A stretch of DNA of 64,000 bases from Hymenobacter ruricola (GTDB lineage: Bacteria; Bacteroidota; Bacteroidia; Cytophagales; Hymenobacteraceae): positions 27,206 through 91,205 of the forward strand of contig NZ_JADQDM010000020.1 of the NCBI RefSeq assembly GCF_015694525.1. The letters run 5' to 3'. The notes under the pieces were generated by a model. That model was not told the origin of the DNA, did no database searches, and saw nothing but the letters and a program-made list of their open reading frames with translations. Position numbers and translations under genes: made by a program. Positions 16,537 to 25,561 of the stretch are shown here, in pieces. Positions within the stretch are counted from its first letter, which is position 1. The number at the start of each line of letters is the position of its first letter.

Positions 16537-17160
16537 ATGTCTGAGTTGATTTCCCCGGCCCCGGTCCTTACCGCCGAATGCCTCAACCGTGCCTACTCCT
16601 ACGCGGCCTACCGCCAGCTGCTTGACGAGCTGATGGCCGACAACCGCACCACCGGCACCACCCAAACCGACCAGATTATCCAATACGCTCGCCTGAACCT
16701 GCAGCGGATGCAGCGCCTGGACAAAACCATTCAGCTGCTGCCGGAAATGCAAAAAGCCCTCAACAACCTTTCCGAAGGCTACGAGTGGCTGGTGATAACG
16801 GAAGGATGGTGCGGCGACGCGGCCCAGATTGTGCCCGTGCTCGAAGCCGTGGCCAAAGCCAGCCAGGGCAAGATTGCCACGCGCTACGTGCTGCGTGACG
16901 AAAACCTGGACCTCATGGACCACTACCTCACCAACGGCGGCCGCTCTATCCCCAAGCTCATCGTGCTGCACACCGACACCCTGGCCGAAGCCGCCACCTG
17001 GGGCCCGCGCCCCGCGCCGGCGCAGGAGCTGTTCGTGCGCCTCAAGCAGGAGGGCGTGTCCTACGAAGACTTTGCCACGCAGCTGCACGGCTGGTACGCG
17101 CAGGACAAAACCCGCACCACCCAGCGCGAATTGCTGGCGCTGTTACAGCAACTGGCGTAG
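16537..17160 (+). CDS. Thioredoxin-family protein with a single active-site cysteine
   Basis: 207 residues. A thioredoxin-like fold of the Thioredoxin_9 type: VITEGWCGDAAQIVPVLEAVA marks the active-site position with one Cys (WCGDA) rather than CxxC, and RSIPKLIVL carries the cis-proline. With a single cysteine it may act as a monothiol reductase or a binding protein rather than a disulfide oxidoreductase. Cytosolic (no signal). Monocistronic, with a terminator on each side. Confidence 0.8.
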   Translation: MSELISPAPVLTAECLNRAYSYAAYRQLLDELMADNRTTGTTQTDQIIQYARLNLQRMQRLDKTIQLLPEMQKALNNLSEGYEWLVITEGWCGDAAQIVPVLEAVAKASQGKIATRYVLRDENLDLMDHYLTNGGRSIPKLIVLHTDTLAEAATWGPRPAPAQELFVRLKQEGVSYEDFATQLHGWYAQDKTRTTQRELLALLQQLA

Positions 17161-17184
17161 CGGCTCTGCTATTTTTTGCTTGCC

Positions 17185-17228
17185 AGCAAAAAAGGCCCGC
17201 TCTCTTGCGAAAGCAGGCCTTTTTTGCT
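17185..17228. terminator. Bidirectional terminator
   Basis: AGCAAAAAAGGCC (17185-17197) mirrors GGCCTTTTTTGCT (17216-17228). It is located between the convergent thioredoxin and DUF4382 genes. Confidence 0.9.
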
Positions 17229-17246
17229 GACTTTCCAGCCAATGAG

Positions 17247-18086
17247 CTACTGCAAATTCACCGTGGGAATGGTGGTCACGTTGTCGTTGGTCACCACTAC
17301 GCCAGCACGGGTTTCGGAGTGGTAGGCCGTCTGGCCCGTGGGCGCCGGGGCGCTGGGGAAAAACTCCACCCGGTAGGTGCCGGCCGCCAGCCCGTTGAGC
17401 TGGTACGCACCCGAGGCATCGGCCGAGGTGCTCACCGTATCGGGGCCCAGGATGGTGGCCCGGATGGCCAGCACCTGGGGCAGGGCCGCCGCCGGCGCCA
17501 CGGTGCCGCGAATGCCGGCCGCCAAATCCTGCGCCACCACCCGAATGATGGGTTTGAGCAGGTACCGCTCCTTTTTGTCGTTGCCGGGGCGCCAGTTGCC
17601 GCGCTCCACAATGGATTTAGCCACGTCGAAATCGAGCAGGAGCTGGAAGGTGCTGCGCTGGCGCAGGGTGGCCTTGTCGAGCTTTAGCTTCACGCCTGAT
17701 GTCTGGCCGCTGGGCGTTTTCAGGTCGTAGCGCTGGCCGTCGGTGCCCACGACGTAGCTGTCGGGCCCCAGAATCAGGCGGATTTCCTTGAGGTCGCCGG
17801 GGGCAAAATCTTCGCTTACCAGCAGCGCCGAGCGGCCGTTCACATACTCTAGCACGTTGATGGTCTGGGGTTTGAAGCCGAGGGTTTTCCAGCCGTCCGG
17901 GTCGTTTTCATCTTTCAGGTGCACCTCAATCTGGCGCACGTCCAGCACCACGCTGCGGAAGTCGCCAGGGGCGTCCATCAGCCGCACTTCCAGCTTGGAG
18001 GTTTCGCTGCTATCAGTGTCTTTAGAACAGCCGGCCAGGCCCAAAACGGCGGCGCCGATGAAAGGCAACAGACGAGTAATTTTCAT
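17247..18086 (-). CDS. DUF4382-domain lipoprotein
   Basis: 279 residues from the ATG at 18086, which begins a lipoprotein signal (MKITRLLPFIGAAVLGLAGC); the longer frame to 18167 runs through the preceding terminator. DUF4382 core at about 30-180: KLEVRLMDAPGDFRSVVLDVRQIEVHL, INVLEYVNGRSALLVSEDFAPGDLKEIRLIL. The C-terminal part, about 185-279, is a carboxypeptidase-regulatory-like beta-sandwich (IRGTVAP ... GAYQLNGLAAGTYRVEFFP). Exposed on the outer side of a membrane; exact function unknown. Confidence 0.85.
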   Translation of the reverse strand: MKITRLLPFIGAAVLGLAGCSKDTDSSETSKLEVRLMDAPGDFRSVVLDVRQIEVHLKDENDPDGWKTLGFKPQTINVLEYVNGRSALLVSEDFAPGDLKEIRLILGPDSYVVGTDGQRYDLKTPSGQTSGVKLKLDKATLRQRSTFQLLLDFDVAKSIVERGNWRPGNDKKERYLLKPIIRVVAQDLAAGIRGTVAPAAALPQVLAIRATILGPDTVSTSADASGAYQLNGLAAGTYRVEFFPSAPAPTGQTAYHSETRAGVVVTNDNVTTIPTVNLQ

Positions 18087-18120
18087 AAAAAAACAAGATT
18101 GGTGGAAGCGAATGGGGCAT

Positions 18121-18159
18121 AAAACGGCCCGGCCAACCGGGAGGTTGCCGGGCCATTTT
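18121..18159 (-). terminator. Terminator downstream of the AsmA gene
   Basis: On the minus strand GGCCCGGCAACC pairs with GGTTGGCCGGGCC (one bulge), flanked by AAAA and TTTT. It separates the AsmA gene from the DUF4382 gene. Confidence 0.8.
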
Positions 18160-18199
18160 CTCAACAAGCCTGCCAGAACCGGGCCGGCGCGGCACGGTC

Positions 18200-21100
18200 C
18201 TAATTCTTCGTCGAATCAGCCGGTTCCACGGGCTTAGCCTTGGGCTTGGGTTTGCCGAAGAGGCTGTTCAGGCCCTGGCCAATCTGGTTTTTGAGGCGGG
18301 CCTGGGCTTCCAGCTTGGCTTTCTCCTGGGCAAGCCGGGTTTTCTCCTCGGCGGTTTGGTTGGCAGCGTCGGTGCTGGTTTTGGTGCTGTCCTGGACGGC
18401 TTTCTTTTTGTTGGCCAAGCCCAGCAGCGCATCGGTAAGCTTGGTTTTCACCACGTTGGTCACAATGGCTTTGCCCTGGTCTTTCACGCTGCCGCTCGTC
18501 AGCTTCACGCTGGGCGCCTTCACCGTGCCGCCGATGTTCAGGCCCAGGGTCACCCGGTCGGTGCCCGAAATGTCCTTCACGCCGGTCAGTTGCGTCAGCT
18601 TGCTGTTCAACGCCGAGCCCAGCTTGCCGGTGGGCACGTTGAGGGCCGTCACGTAAGCCAGCGCGCCGGTGAGGCTGTTGGAGCCGCCGAGGGTCATCTT
18701 CACGTCGCCCACGGTCAGGTCGAAGGGCTGCACCACGAGGTTGCCGTTCACGATGTTGGCCTGGATTTTCTTGTCGACCACCAGAATGGTTTTTAGCTCG
18801 GGCAAGGTGGTCAGGCTGGCAATCTTCGTCATCACCTCCGACTGATTCACCGCCGCCCGCACGATGTCGAACAGGCCTTTGCCGCTCAGTGTGGCCAGGT
18901 TGGGCATCATGTCGGGGCCCATTTCGCCGCTCACGCTGAAATTGGTGCCAAACACGCCCTCCACCTGGCTGGCCAGCGGCACCAGCGTCTTGATAGTATT
19001 GAAGGCCGAAAACGCTTTCTGAAAATTCAGGTCCTTGATGTTCAACCCAAAATCAAATTTGGGGTGCGCCAGGTTCTTGCTGCTGTAGCTGCCCGTGGTA
19101 CCAAAGCTGGCCCCCAGCGTGTTGAAGGTCATGTTCTTGAGCACGGCCGTCTGGTCGCGCACCGTCACGGCGCCCTGGGCGTTGGTCAGTTTCAGGTTGT
19201 CGTAAGTCACGTTGTCGACGTGGCTGTTCAGCACCAGGTCGAAGTACTTCGGGATTTGCAGCACGCCGTCGGCCTTGGCCGGGGCAGCCGCGCCTTTCGC
19301 CGTGGGCTTGGCCGATACCTCGTCCACCATCCACTCGTTCACGTTGAAATTGCGCGAGTTCACCGTCAGGTTGCCTTTTAAGGACTGCCCCGGCGTGAAC
19401 AAATAGCCCAGGTAGTTGCTCACCGTGCCCGAGGCCGCGAAGTCGGAGCTGCCGGCCGTGCCGTTCAGGCTTTGCAGCGTAATCTGATTGTTGTTGAAGG
19501 TGGCCGTGCCCGAGCTGATTTTTACGCCCTGCGGCAGGTCTTTGCTCTTGTAGGTCACGTTGTTGGCCTTCACCGTGCCGCTGGCCACCACGTTTTGGTA
19601 GCGGCCGGCTTCCACGTCGGCCATGTTGCCTTTGGCGGCAATGTCGCCGGCCACGCGGCCCGTCACGGTCATGCCTTCGAGCGGAAAAATCCTGGTGATT
19701 TTGGTCAAGTCCACCGTGCCGCGCACGTTGGCGTCGAACACCGGCTTGTCGATGTTGTGCGCGCTCAGGCGGCCTTCCAGCGGCTCACCTTCCAGCACCA
19801 TCCTGAACTGCGGCAGGTTTATCTGCGTGTCGTTCACCTGGCCCGTCGTGTTTACCACCGTACCGTTCAGGTTAATGTTTTCAATCGGGGCCGGAAATTT
19901 GGCCGATTTCACGTAGCCGTTTGTCAGCTTGATGGCGGCGTTCACCACCGGCATCTGGGTTTTGGAATACACGCCCTTGGCCGTGCCGTCCACGAAGAAT
20001 TGCCCGCGCATGGCCAGGTCCTTCACCGGGTACACCTTCAGGGCTTCGGCTAGGTTCACGTTGGCTTTCACGCGGCCGTTCACGTTCATCGGTTCCAGCC
20101 CGTCGATGGCGATGTTGCCGTCCACCGGGTTCGGGCCCAGGTCGAGGTGAAACTGCGGGATGTTGACCTTCACGTTGTTGGTGTAGCCGGAAGGGTTATC
20201 GACCTGCATTTTCAGGTTGATGTTTTTGGCCGCCTGCGGCAAATCCGGATACTTAAACTGGCCGTTGGTCACCACCAGGTTCACGCCGTAGCCGGGCATG
20301 TGCAGGGCGTTCTGCGTGCCCTTGTAGTAGCCGTCGAAGGCCACCTTGCCGCTGGTTTCGATGTTCTTGAACTTCTCCGTAAACACGCCCGGCACGAGGC
20401 TGAGCAGGGTTTTAAAGTCCGTTTCCAGCGCCTTAAAGGTGATGTCGAACGTGATGTCCGAAGCATTCGGCAAACCAATGGCGCCCGCGAAGCTGAACGG
20501 GAATTCGTTGAGCTTGATGCGGTTGTCCTTGAACGTGTAGAGGTTTTTGTTCAGGTCCATGTTCAGCGTCACGTCGGCGTCGAGCTGCTTGTCGGTCACG
20601 TAGGCCACGCCACCATAGGTCATGTCCAGGTCGGCGGCCGTGGTTTGCGATTTCATGTCGAACACGTTACTGGCAAAGTCGCCGCTGCCCGAGTGGTTCA
20701 CGCCGCGCGCCTCCATGCGGAAGGGCAGCGTCAGGTCCTCATAGCGCAGGTGGGCGTCGGTCAGCTTCCAGCCCTTGATGGCCAGGTTCATCTGGCTGGT
20801 GTCCTGGCCCTTGGCCGCGGCGGCCGAGTCCGAAATCACCACGTCCCAGTTGGCCAGGCCGCTTTTGAGGCGGCGCAAACTCAGGTCAGGCCGCTCCAGC
20901 TCCACGCTGTTAATCTTGATTTCCTGACCCTTGATAACGGTCATAATGTCCAGCCCCACGCGCATATTCGGCAGAAAGGCCAGCGTGTCGCGGCTGAACG
21001 AGTCGAGTCCAATCACGCGCAGGTTCTTGATGTCGAGCGTCAGGTCCGGAAAGGAGTGGAGCACGCTCACGTCGATGTTGGCGGGGTCGTACTGCACCTG

Positions 21101-21232
21101 AGCGCGTACGCGCTGGGCAATCTGCTTGTCGGCCAAGGCCCGCAGCTTGTCCTTGAACAGGAACGGGGCCGCCACGGCCACAGCCACCAGCACCACCAGA
21201 AACACGACGAAACCCAACAGAATTTTCCGCAT
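18200..21232 (-). CDS. AsmA-family envelope protein
   Basis: 1010 residues. N-terminal membrane anchor (MRKILLGFVVFLVVLVAVAVAAPF), then the AsmA N-terminal pattern (NIDVSVLHSFPDLTLDIKNLRVIG, LPNMRVGLDIMTVIKGQEIKINSVELERPDLSL). A very long beta-rich periplasmic body follows, with the AsmA-like C-terminal region at about 780-950 (GKGLFDIVRAAVNQSEVMTKIASLT, LSGALAYVTALNVP). A charged Lys/Ala/Gln coiled segment makes up the last 60 residues. The family forms bridge-like proteins that move phospholipid between membranes and affect outer-membrane assembly. Monocistronic. Confidence 0.88.
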   Translation of the reverse strand: MRKILLGFVVFLVVLVAVAVAAPFLFKDKLRALADKQIAQRVRAQVQYDPANIDVSVLHSFPDLTLDIKNLRVIGLDSFSRDTLAFLPNMRVGLDIMTVIKGQEIKINSVELERPDLSLRRLKSGLANWDVVISDSAAAAKGQDTSQMNLAIKGWKLTDAHLRYEDLTLPFRMEARGVNHSGSGDFASNVFDMKSQTTAADLDMTYGGVAYVTDKQLDADVTLNMDLNKNLYTFKDNRIKLNEFPFSFAGAIGLPNASDITFDITFKALETDFKTLLSLVPGVFTEKFKNIETSGKVAFDGYYKGTQNALHMPGYGVNLVVTNGQFKYPDLPQAAKNINLKMQVDNPSGYTNNVKVNIPQFHLDLGPNPVDGNIAIDGLEPMNVNGRVKANVNLAEALKVYPVKDLAMRGQFFVDGTAKGVYSKTQMPVVNAAIKLTNGYVKSAKFPAPIENINLNGTVVNTTGQVNDTQINLPQFRMVLEGEPLEGRLSAHNIDKPVFDANVRGTVDLTKITRIFPLEGMTVTGRVAGDIAAKGNMADVEAGRYQNVVASGTVKANNVTYKSKDLPQGVKISSGTATFNNNQITLQSLNGTAGSSDFAASGTVSNYLGYLFTPGQSLKGNLTVNSRNFNVNEWMVDEVSAKPTAKGAAAPAKADGVLQIPKYFDLVLNSHVDNVTYDNLKLTNAQGAVTVRDQTAVLKNMTFNTLGASFGTTGSYSSKNLAHPKFDFGLNIKDLNFQKAFSAFNTIKTLVPLASQVEGVFGTNFSVSGEMGPDMMPNLATLSGKGLFDIVRAAVNQSEVMTKIASLTTLPELKTILVVDKKIQANIVNGNLVVQPFDLTVGDVKMTLGGSNSLTGALAYVTALNVPTGKLGSALNSKLTQLTGVKDISGTDRVTLGLNIGGTVKAPSVKLTSGSVKDQGKAIVTNVVKTKLTDALLGLANKKKAVQDSTKTSTDAANQTAEEKTRLAQEKAKLEAQARLKNQIGQGLNSLFGKPKPKAKPVEPADSTKN

Positions 21233-21564
21233 AGCAAGAGTAAATAAGTTATTGCGAGCAAAGGTAAAACGGGTAGGCTAGTGCGTTTTTTTACAATACC
21301 CGCACCGTTCAGCACCCCGGCATCAGCCAAGCCGAAACGCGGGGCCAACCCCAACTATAAAATACTCCAAATGCTTAAAACAGTTCACCCACGGCTGTAG
21401 AAGCCTCTCCCAAAGCGCAGCAGTGCCTACCCAACGCTTCTTTTTCGCGCTGCAATGCCAGCACTAGAAACATGAATCAACGGCAGAGTTCTTAGTAAAA
21501 ATCAATTTGCCAGATTAGATAAATTACAAATTTTTACCTAATTTTCATAAAGGTATTTCATCGG

Positions 21565-21572
21565 TATATTTG
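21565..21572 (+). promoter_or_regulatory. Promoter -7 element for the OmpA-family gene
   Basis: TATATTTG fits TAnnTTTG, 25 bp before the ATG at 21597. The whole 364-bp gap 21233-21596 between the divergent AsmA and OmpA genes holds no open frame; it becomes AT-rich from about 21480 and otherwise shows nothing recognisable. Confidence 0.5.
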
Positions 21573-21596
21573 CTGCTGCTAATTCGCGTTCTATAT

Positions 21597-22907
21597 ATGA
21601 AGCTCTCCATTTTCTCGCTGTTGCTCCTCCAGGTGGCTTTCGTCTCGGCCGCTCAGGCGCAGGTGACCACCCTAAGCCTGATGGGCAACGTGCAATCCGA
21701 CGACCGGCGGGCCCTGCCCGGGGCCGCTGTCACGGTCATTCATATGCCGTCGGGGGTGCGCCACGCGGCCGCTTCCGACGGGTCCGGCCGGTTCATGGTG
21801 CCCAATCTGATGGTAGGCGGGCCGTACGTGATACGCGTGGGCGAGGGCGGCTACCGCCCCCAAACCGTGGAAAACATCTTCCTGGAAGCCGGCAAAACCG
21901 CGAATTTCACGGTGGTACTCAGCAAGCTGGACGGCGACAACGGCAAGGGCCGCAACAACCGCACCCCCGGCGGCACCAACAATGCCCTGGATAATGACGC
22001 CAACGGCACTTCCATCACGCTGGCCAAAGAAGCCGTGGTGGGCGGCCCGGTGCTGATTACGGTATCGCCCAACCAGCCGCAATACACAGGCAGCGCACCC
22101 CAGTCGGCTTCCGCCCCGGTGGCTTCGGCAGCGCCTTCCGGGCCCGGGGCAGCCGCCCCGGTCTCCGGCAATGGAATGAAGGCCATGCCTTCTGCTGTCC
22201 CAGCCCGAATGCCAGTCCCAATGCCTGCGCCCGCACCCATGCCCGCCGCAGCTTCAACAACCGTAGCAGCCTCAGGCACAGCGCCCGCTCCGGTTCCAGC
22301 TTCGGCCCCGGCTTACCGCCGCAACAGCCGCTACCCGGCCCGCGGCACGTACCGCCCCACGTCCAGAACCGTCAAGGACCCCATCGTACCGGGGCACTTC
22401 GATGCCAAAAGCGGCAATTACATCTACGAAACCGGCCTGCCCACCACGCTGAAGCTGCCCGGAGGTGGTACTATCGCCGGCGTCGGCGTCAATTCGACCG
22501 AAAGCAACCTCTACCGCTTCCTGACCAACCCGCAAATGCAGGTCGACACCCTGGACCTCACCAACGGCTGGTACAACTTCGACCGCGTGTTTTTCACGCC
22601 GGGCAAAGCCACGCTGGCCGGCGAGTCGCTGAGCCAGTTGCGCAATGTTGCCGCCATTCTGAAGGCTTTTCCCAATGCCCGCGTCAAGCTGGGGGGCTAC
22701 ACCGACAGCACCGGCACCTATAAGGTCAACAAGCAGCTGAGCGAGGCCCGCGCCCGCACCGCCTGGGCCAGCCTCGTAGAAATGGGCATCAGCCCTTCCC
22801 GCATCGATGCCCGGGGCTACGGCCCCCGCTACGGCATTGCGGAAAACACCACCGAAGAAGGGCGGGCCAAAAACCGCCGCCTCAGCGTGAAAGTGCTGCA
22901 AAAGTGA
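21597..22907 (+). CDS. OmpA-family protein with carboxypeptidase-regulatory domain
   Basis: 436 residues from the ATG at 21597 (signal peptide ending AAQAQ). Residues about 30-115 form a carboxypeptidase-regulatory-like domain (LMGNVQSDDRRALPGAAVTVIH ... YVIRVGEGGY). About 165-290 is low-complexity, rich in Ala, Pro and Met. The last 115 residues are an OmpA domain (YNFDRVFFTPGKATL, LGGYTDSTGTYKVNKQLSEARA, IDARGYGPRYG, GRAKNRRLSVKV), with the Asp and Arg that bind diaminopimelate. It anchors a complex to peptidoglycan. The next genes are PorP/SprF and GldJ, so a T9SS or gliding link is plausible; it lacks the TPR and propeller of PorE. Confidence 0.85.
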   Translation: MKLSIFSLLLLQVAFVSAAQAQVTTLSLMGNVQSDDRRALPGAAVTVIHMPSGVRHAAASDGSGRFMVPNLMVGGPYVIRVGEGGYRPQTVENIFLEAGKTANFTVVLSKLDGDNGKGRNNRTPGGTNNALDNDANGTSITLAKEAVVGGPVLITVSPNQPQYTGSAPQSASAPVASAAPSGPGAAAPVSGNGMKAMPSAVPARMPVPMPAPAPMPAAASTTVAASGTAPAPVPASAPAYRRNSRYPARGTYRPTSRTVKDPIVPGHFDAKSGNYIYETGLPTTLKLPGGGTIAGVGVNSTESNLYRFLTNPQMQVDTLDLTNGWYNFDRVFFTPGKATLAGESLSQLRNVAAILKAFPNARVKLGGYTDSTGTYKVNKQLSEARARTAWASLVEMGISPSRIDARGYGPRYGIAENTTEEGRAKNRRLSVKVLQK

Positions 22908-22998
22908 AGCCGGCCGTAGGGTAGGCAAGGTGTCCGGGGCTGTACCTTCGCTTCGGGGGCTACACTAAACGGCCGCTCCCGGCGTTACCCGGTTTCTC

Positions 22999-24042
22999 AT
23001 GCCCAGGCGTTTTCCCTCGTTCTTTCCGCGTCTCCGGTCCGTGCTGGCGGCCGGCCTGCTGGGCCTGGCCCTGCGTGCGCATGGGCAGGACGTGTATTTT
23101 TCGCAGCCCTTCGCCACGCGCCTGCACACCAACCCCGCGTTCACGGGGCTGGTCGACGATTACAGCGCCACGTTTAGCTTCCGCAACCAGCTGCCCACCC
23201 TGGCCGGCTCGTTCGTGAGCCTGCAGGCCGCCGGCGACGTGCGCCTCAACCAGAAGGGCCAGCACCACGCCCTGGGCCTGCTCATCAACCAGGACCGGGC
23301 CGGGGTGGTGGGCTACACGCGCTTCGAAATCGGGGGTTTGTACGCCTACCACACCCGCCTCACCGAGAAGCTGGCCCTGAGCGGCGGACTGCGCGCCAGC
23401 TACGGCCGCCAGCGCGTGGGATATGACAATTTCGTGTTCGGCGACCAGATTCGGGAAGACGGCAGCCTGGCCGGCCCGTCGGCCGAGTCCCTGGATTTTC
23501 CGCCCGTCAACTACCTCAGCCTGGGCACCGGCGCCGTGCTCTACACCGACCAGTTCTGGCTGAGCCTCGCCGGCCAGCACCTCAACCAGCCCGGCCTGGG
23601 CTTCCGGCAGCAGAGCACGCTGCCGCTGCTGCTCAGCGTGTCGGGCGGCTACAAGTTCTTCGCCGTCAAGCCCGGCCCGGGCATCGCCACCCGCGAAGTC
23701 AGCTACACGCCCGTGGCCGCCTACACCCGCCAGGGCGGCTCTCAGCGCACAGAAGCAGGCCTTTACGTCACGATGTCGCCCGTGACGCTGGGGGCGGTGT
23801 ACCGCAATATTGCGCCGCTCGGCGGCGTTGAGATGCAGCACGTGCTGGCCGTGGTGGCCGGGGTGCAGGCCGGCGGCCTGCGCCTGGGCTACAGCTACGA
23901 CGTGGGCCTCAGCCGCCTAAGCGCCGATTTGGGCGGTGCCCACGAACTAACCCTGGCCCTCCGCGCATTTGACCGATTAGAAAACGCCCATCGTCGCCTA
24001 AAAAGAAGAGTTTACCCAGCGGCCCCTTGTCCGGCATTTTAA
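22999..24042 (+). CDS. PorP/SprF-family type IX secretion outer-membrane protein
   Basis: 347 residues. Signal peptide ends near RAHGQ. Typical PorP/SprF opening QDVYFSQPFATRLHTNPAFTGL, then repeated beta strands (QHHALGLLINQDRAGVVGYTRFEIGGLYAYHTRL; LSLGTGAVLYTDQFWLSLAGQHLNQP) and a C-terminal barrel section. In Flavobacterium, SprF-like proteins are needed for export of SprB-type adhesins with type B sorting domains. This copy is 91 bp after an OmpA-family gene and 68 bp before gldJ. A weak TACCTTCG element precedes it. The C-terminus runs past the barrel with RLKRRVYPAAPCPAF, which looks like an extension. Confidence 0.85.
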   Translation: MPRRFPSFFPRLRSVLAAGLLGLALRAHGQDVYFSQPFATRLHTNPAFTGLVDDYSATFSFRNQLPTLAGSFVSLQAAGDVRLNQKGQHHALGLLINQDRAGVVGYTRFEIGGLYAYHTRLTEKLALSGGLRASYGRQRVGYDNFVFGDQIREDGSLAGPSAESLDFPPVNYLSLGTGAVLYTDQFWLSLAGQHLNQPGLGFRQQSTLPLLLSVSGGYKFFAVKPGPGIATREVSYTPVAAYTRQGGSQRTEAGLYVTMSPVTLGAVYRNIAPLGGVEMQHVLAVVAGVQAGGLRLGYSYDVGLSRLSADLGGAHELTLALRAFDRLENAHRRLKRRVYPAAPCPAF

Positions 24043-24100
24043 TTTTTTGTATTATTGCGTCCTAATTGCCTTAGATAACTCCTCAGCCCCATACTCATTT

Positions 24101-24108
24101 TAACTTTG
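24101..24108 (+). promoter_or_regulatory. TAACTTTG element touching the gldJ start
   Basis: TAACTTTG fits TAnnTTTG but ends only 2 bp before the gldJ ATG. If used, the transcript would be leaderless or begin inside the gene; a chance match is possible. Confidence 0.3.
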
Positions 24109-24110
24109 TT

Positions 24111-25394
24111 ATGAAATTAACCAATTATCTACGCCTATCCGTGCTTGGCCTAGTGGTCTTGGCGAGCTGCGGCAAGAAAGGCCCGCCCACGGCCCAGAAG
24201 CCCGGCAAATATTCTTCTACGACGGGTATTGAGTATAACACGGAGAAGGGCATGGCCGTGGCCAACTTCAAAAAAATCCCCGAAGGCCCGGGTCTGGTGT
24301 TCATCGAAGGCGGCCGCACGGTGCTGGGCTCGCAGGAAGAGGACGTAACCCAGACGCACGACAACATCGAGCGCACGGTGACCATCGCCTCGTTCTACAT
24401 GGACGAAGCCGAAGTGGCCAACATTCACTGGCTGGAATACCTGCACTTCATCCGCGCCGACTCGGCTGAGGAATTTTACCGCTCGGCCCTGCCCGACACC
24501 ACGGTGTGGGCCCGCGACCTGTCGTTCAACGACCCCTACGTGACGTACTACCTGCGTTACCCCGGCTTCCGCTACTTCCCCGTAGTGGGCGTGAGCTGGC
24601 TGCAGGCCGATGACTACTGCACCTGGCGTACCGCCAAGGTGAACGAGCGCCTCGCGGCCGGCGGCGAAAGCAAGCCCGGCGGTGGCAAAGGCCTCTTCGG
24701 CAAGAAAAAAGACAAGCCGGCTGGCGAAGGCGCCGCGGCTGGTGCTGAAGGCACTGCTGGCGCCGCTGGGGCCCTGGCCACCGGCAAAAACTCGACTTCT
24801 ATCGAAAACGGCAATACGCTGCCCAACTACCGCCTTCCCACGGAGGCCGAGTGGGAGTACGCCGCGCAAGCCCTCGTGGGCACCCAGGAAGTGGGCAACG
24901 AGAACCAGGAGGAAAAGCGCATTTACCCCTGGGATGGCAAGTCGACCCGCAACGCCTACGGCAAGAAGCAGGGCCAGTTCCTGGCTAACTTCAAGCGCGG
25001 CCGTGGCGACTACGCCGGCATCGCCGGCAGCCTGAACGACGGCGCCATGATTACGGAGTACATCTACTCCTACCCGCCGAACGACTACGGCCTGTACAAC
25101 ATGGCCGGCAACGTGAACGAGTGGGTGCAGGACGTGTACCGCCCCCTGTCGTTCCAGGACGTGGAAGACTTGAACCCCTTCCGCCGCAACGGCGTGGGTG
25201 ACCCCGAATCGAAATACGACAAGAAAGGCTACCAGTCGCTGATTGACGACCACGTGCGCGTGTACAAAGGCGGTTCGTGGCGCGACGTGGCCTACTGGCT
25301 GTCGCCCGGCACGCGCCGCTTCATGGCCGAGGATTCGGCCACGGCAACCATCGGTTTCCGTTGCGCGATGATTAACGCTGGCTCGAACAAGTAA
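24111..25394 (+). CDS. gldJ: Gliding motility lipoprotein GldJ (SUMF1-fold)
   Basis: 427 residues. Lipoprotein signal MKLTNYLRLSVLGLVVLASC. Formylglycine-enzyme-like (SUMF1) fold: GPGLVFIEGGRTVLGSQEEDV, ASFYMDEAEVANIHWLEYL, ALPDTTVWARDLSFNDPYVTYYLRYPGF, FPVVGVSWLQADDYCTWR, LPTEAEWEYAA, YNMAGNVNEWVQDVY and VYKGGSWRDVAYW. GldJ binds GldK/GldN at the outer membrane and is essential to T9SS and gliding in Flavobacterium. Oddity: about residues 180-228 hold a Gly/Ala/Lys-rich insertion (GGGKGLFGKKKDK..., GAEGTAGAAGA) inside the fold. GldK is the main alternative, but the VWxRDLSFNDPYVxYYLRxP block favours GldJ. Confidence 0.85.
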   Translation: MKLTNYLRLSVLGLVVLASCGKKGPPTAQKPGKYSSTTGIEYNTEKGMAVANFKKIPEGPGLVFIEGGRTVLGSQEEDVTQTHDNIERTVTIASFYMDEAEVANIHWLEYLHFIRADSAEEFYRSALPDTTVWARDLSFNDPYVTYYLRYPGFRYFPVVGVSWLQADDYCTWRTAKVNERLAAGGESKPGGGKGLFGKKKDKPAGEGAAAGAEGTAGAAGALATGKNSTSIENGNTLPNYRLPTEAEWEYAAQALVGTQEVGNENQEEKRIYPWDGKSTRNAYGKKQGQFLANFKRGRGDYAGIAGSLNDGAMITEYIYSYPPNDYGLYNMAGNVNEWVQDVYRPLSFQDVEDLNPFRRNGVGDPESKYDKKGYQSLIDDHVRVYKGGSWRDVAYWLSPGTRRFMAEDSATATIGFRCAMINAGSNK

Positions 25395-25409
25395 GCTTCG
25401 ACCTTAAGC

Positions 25410-25450
25410 AACAAAAAGGCCGTTCCTGCATCAGGAGCGGCCTTTTTGTT
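25410..25450 (+). terminator. Rho-independent terminator after gldJ
   Basis: ACAAAAAGGCCG and CGGCCTTTTTGT form the outer stem, with inner CTCCTGA-type pairing. T-run to 25450. Confidence 0.85.
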
Positions 25451-25561
25451 TTCCAGCATCGTGCTTTCAGGAAGCAGGGCCGCCGGGTTGGCGGTCAGGT
25501 TGCTTCGGGATGGACACTGGTCGGCCGCGATGCCCGGGTGCCTGTCGCGGCCGGCCGGCGC

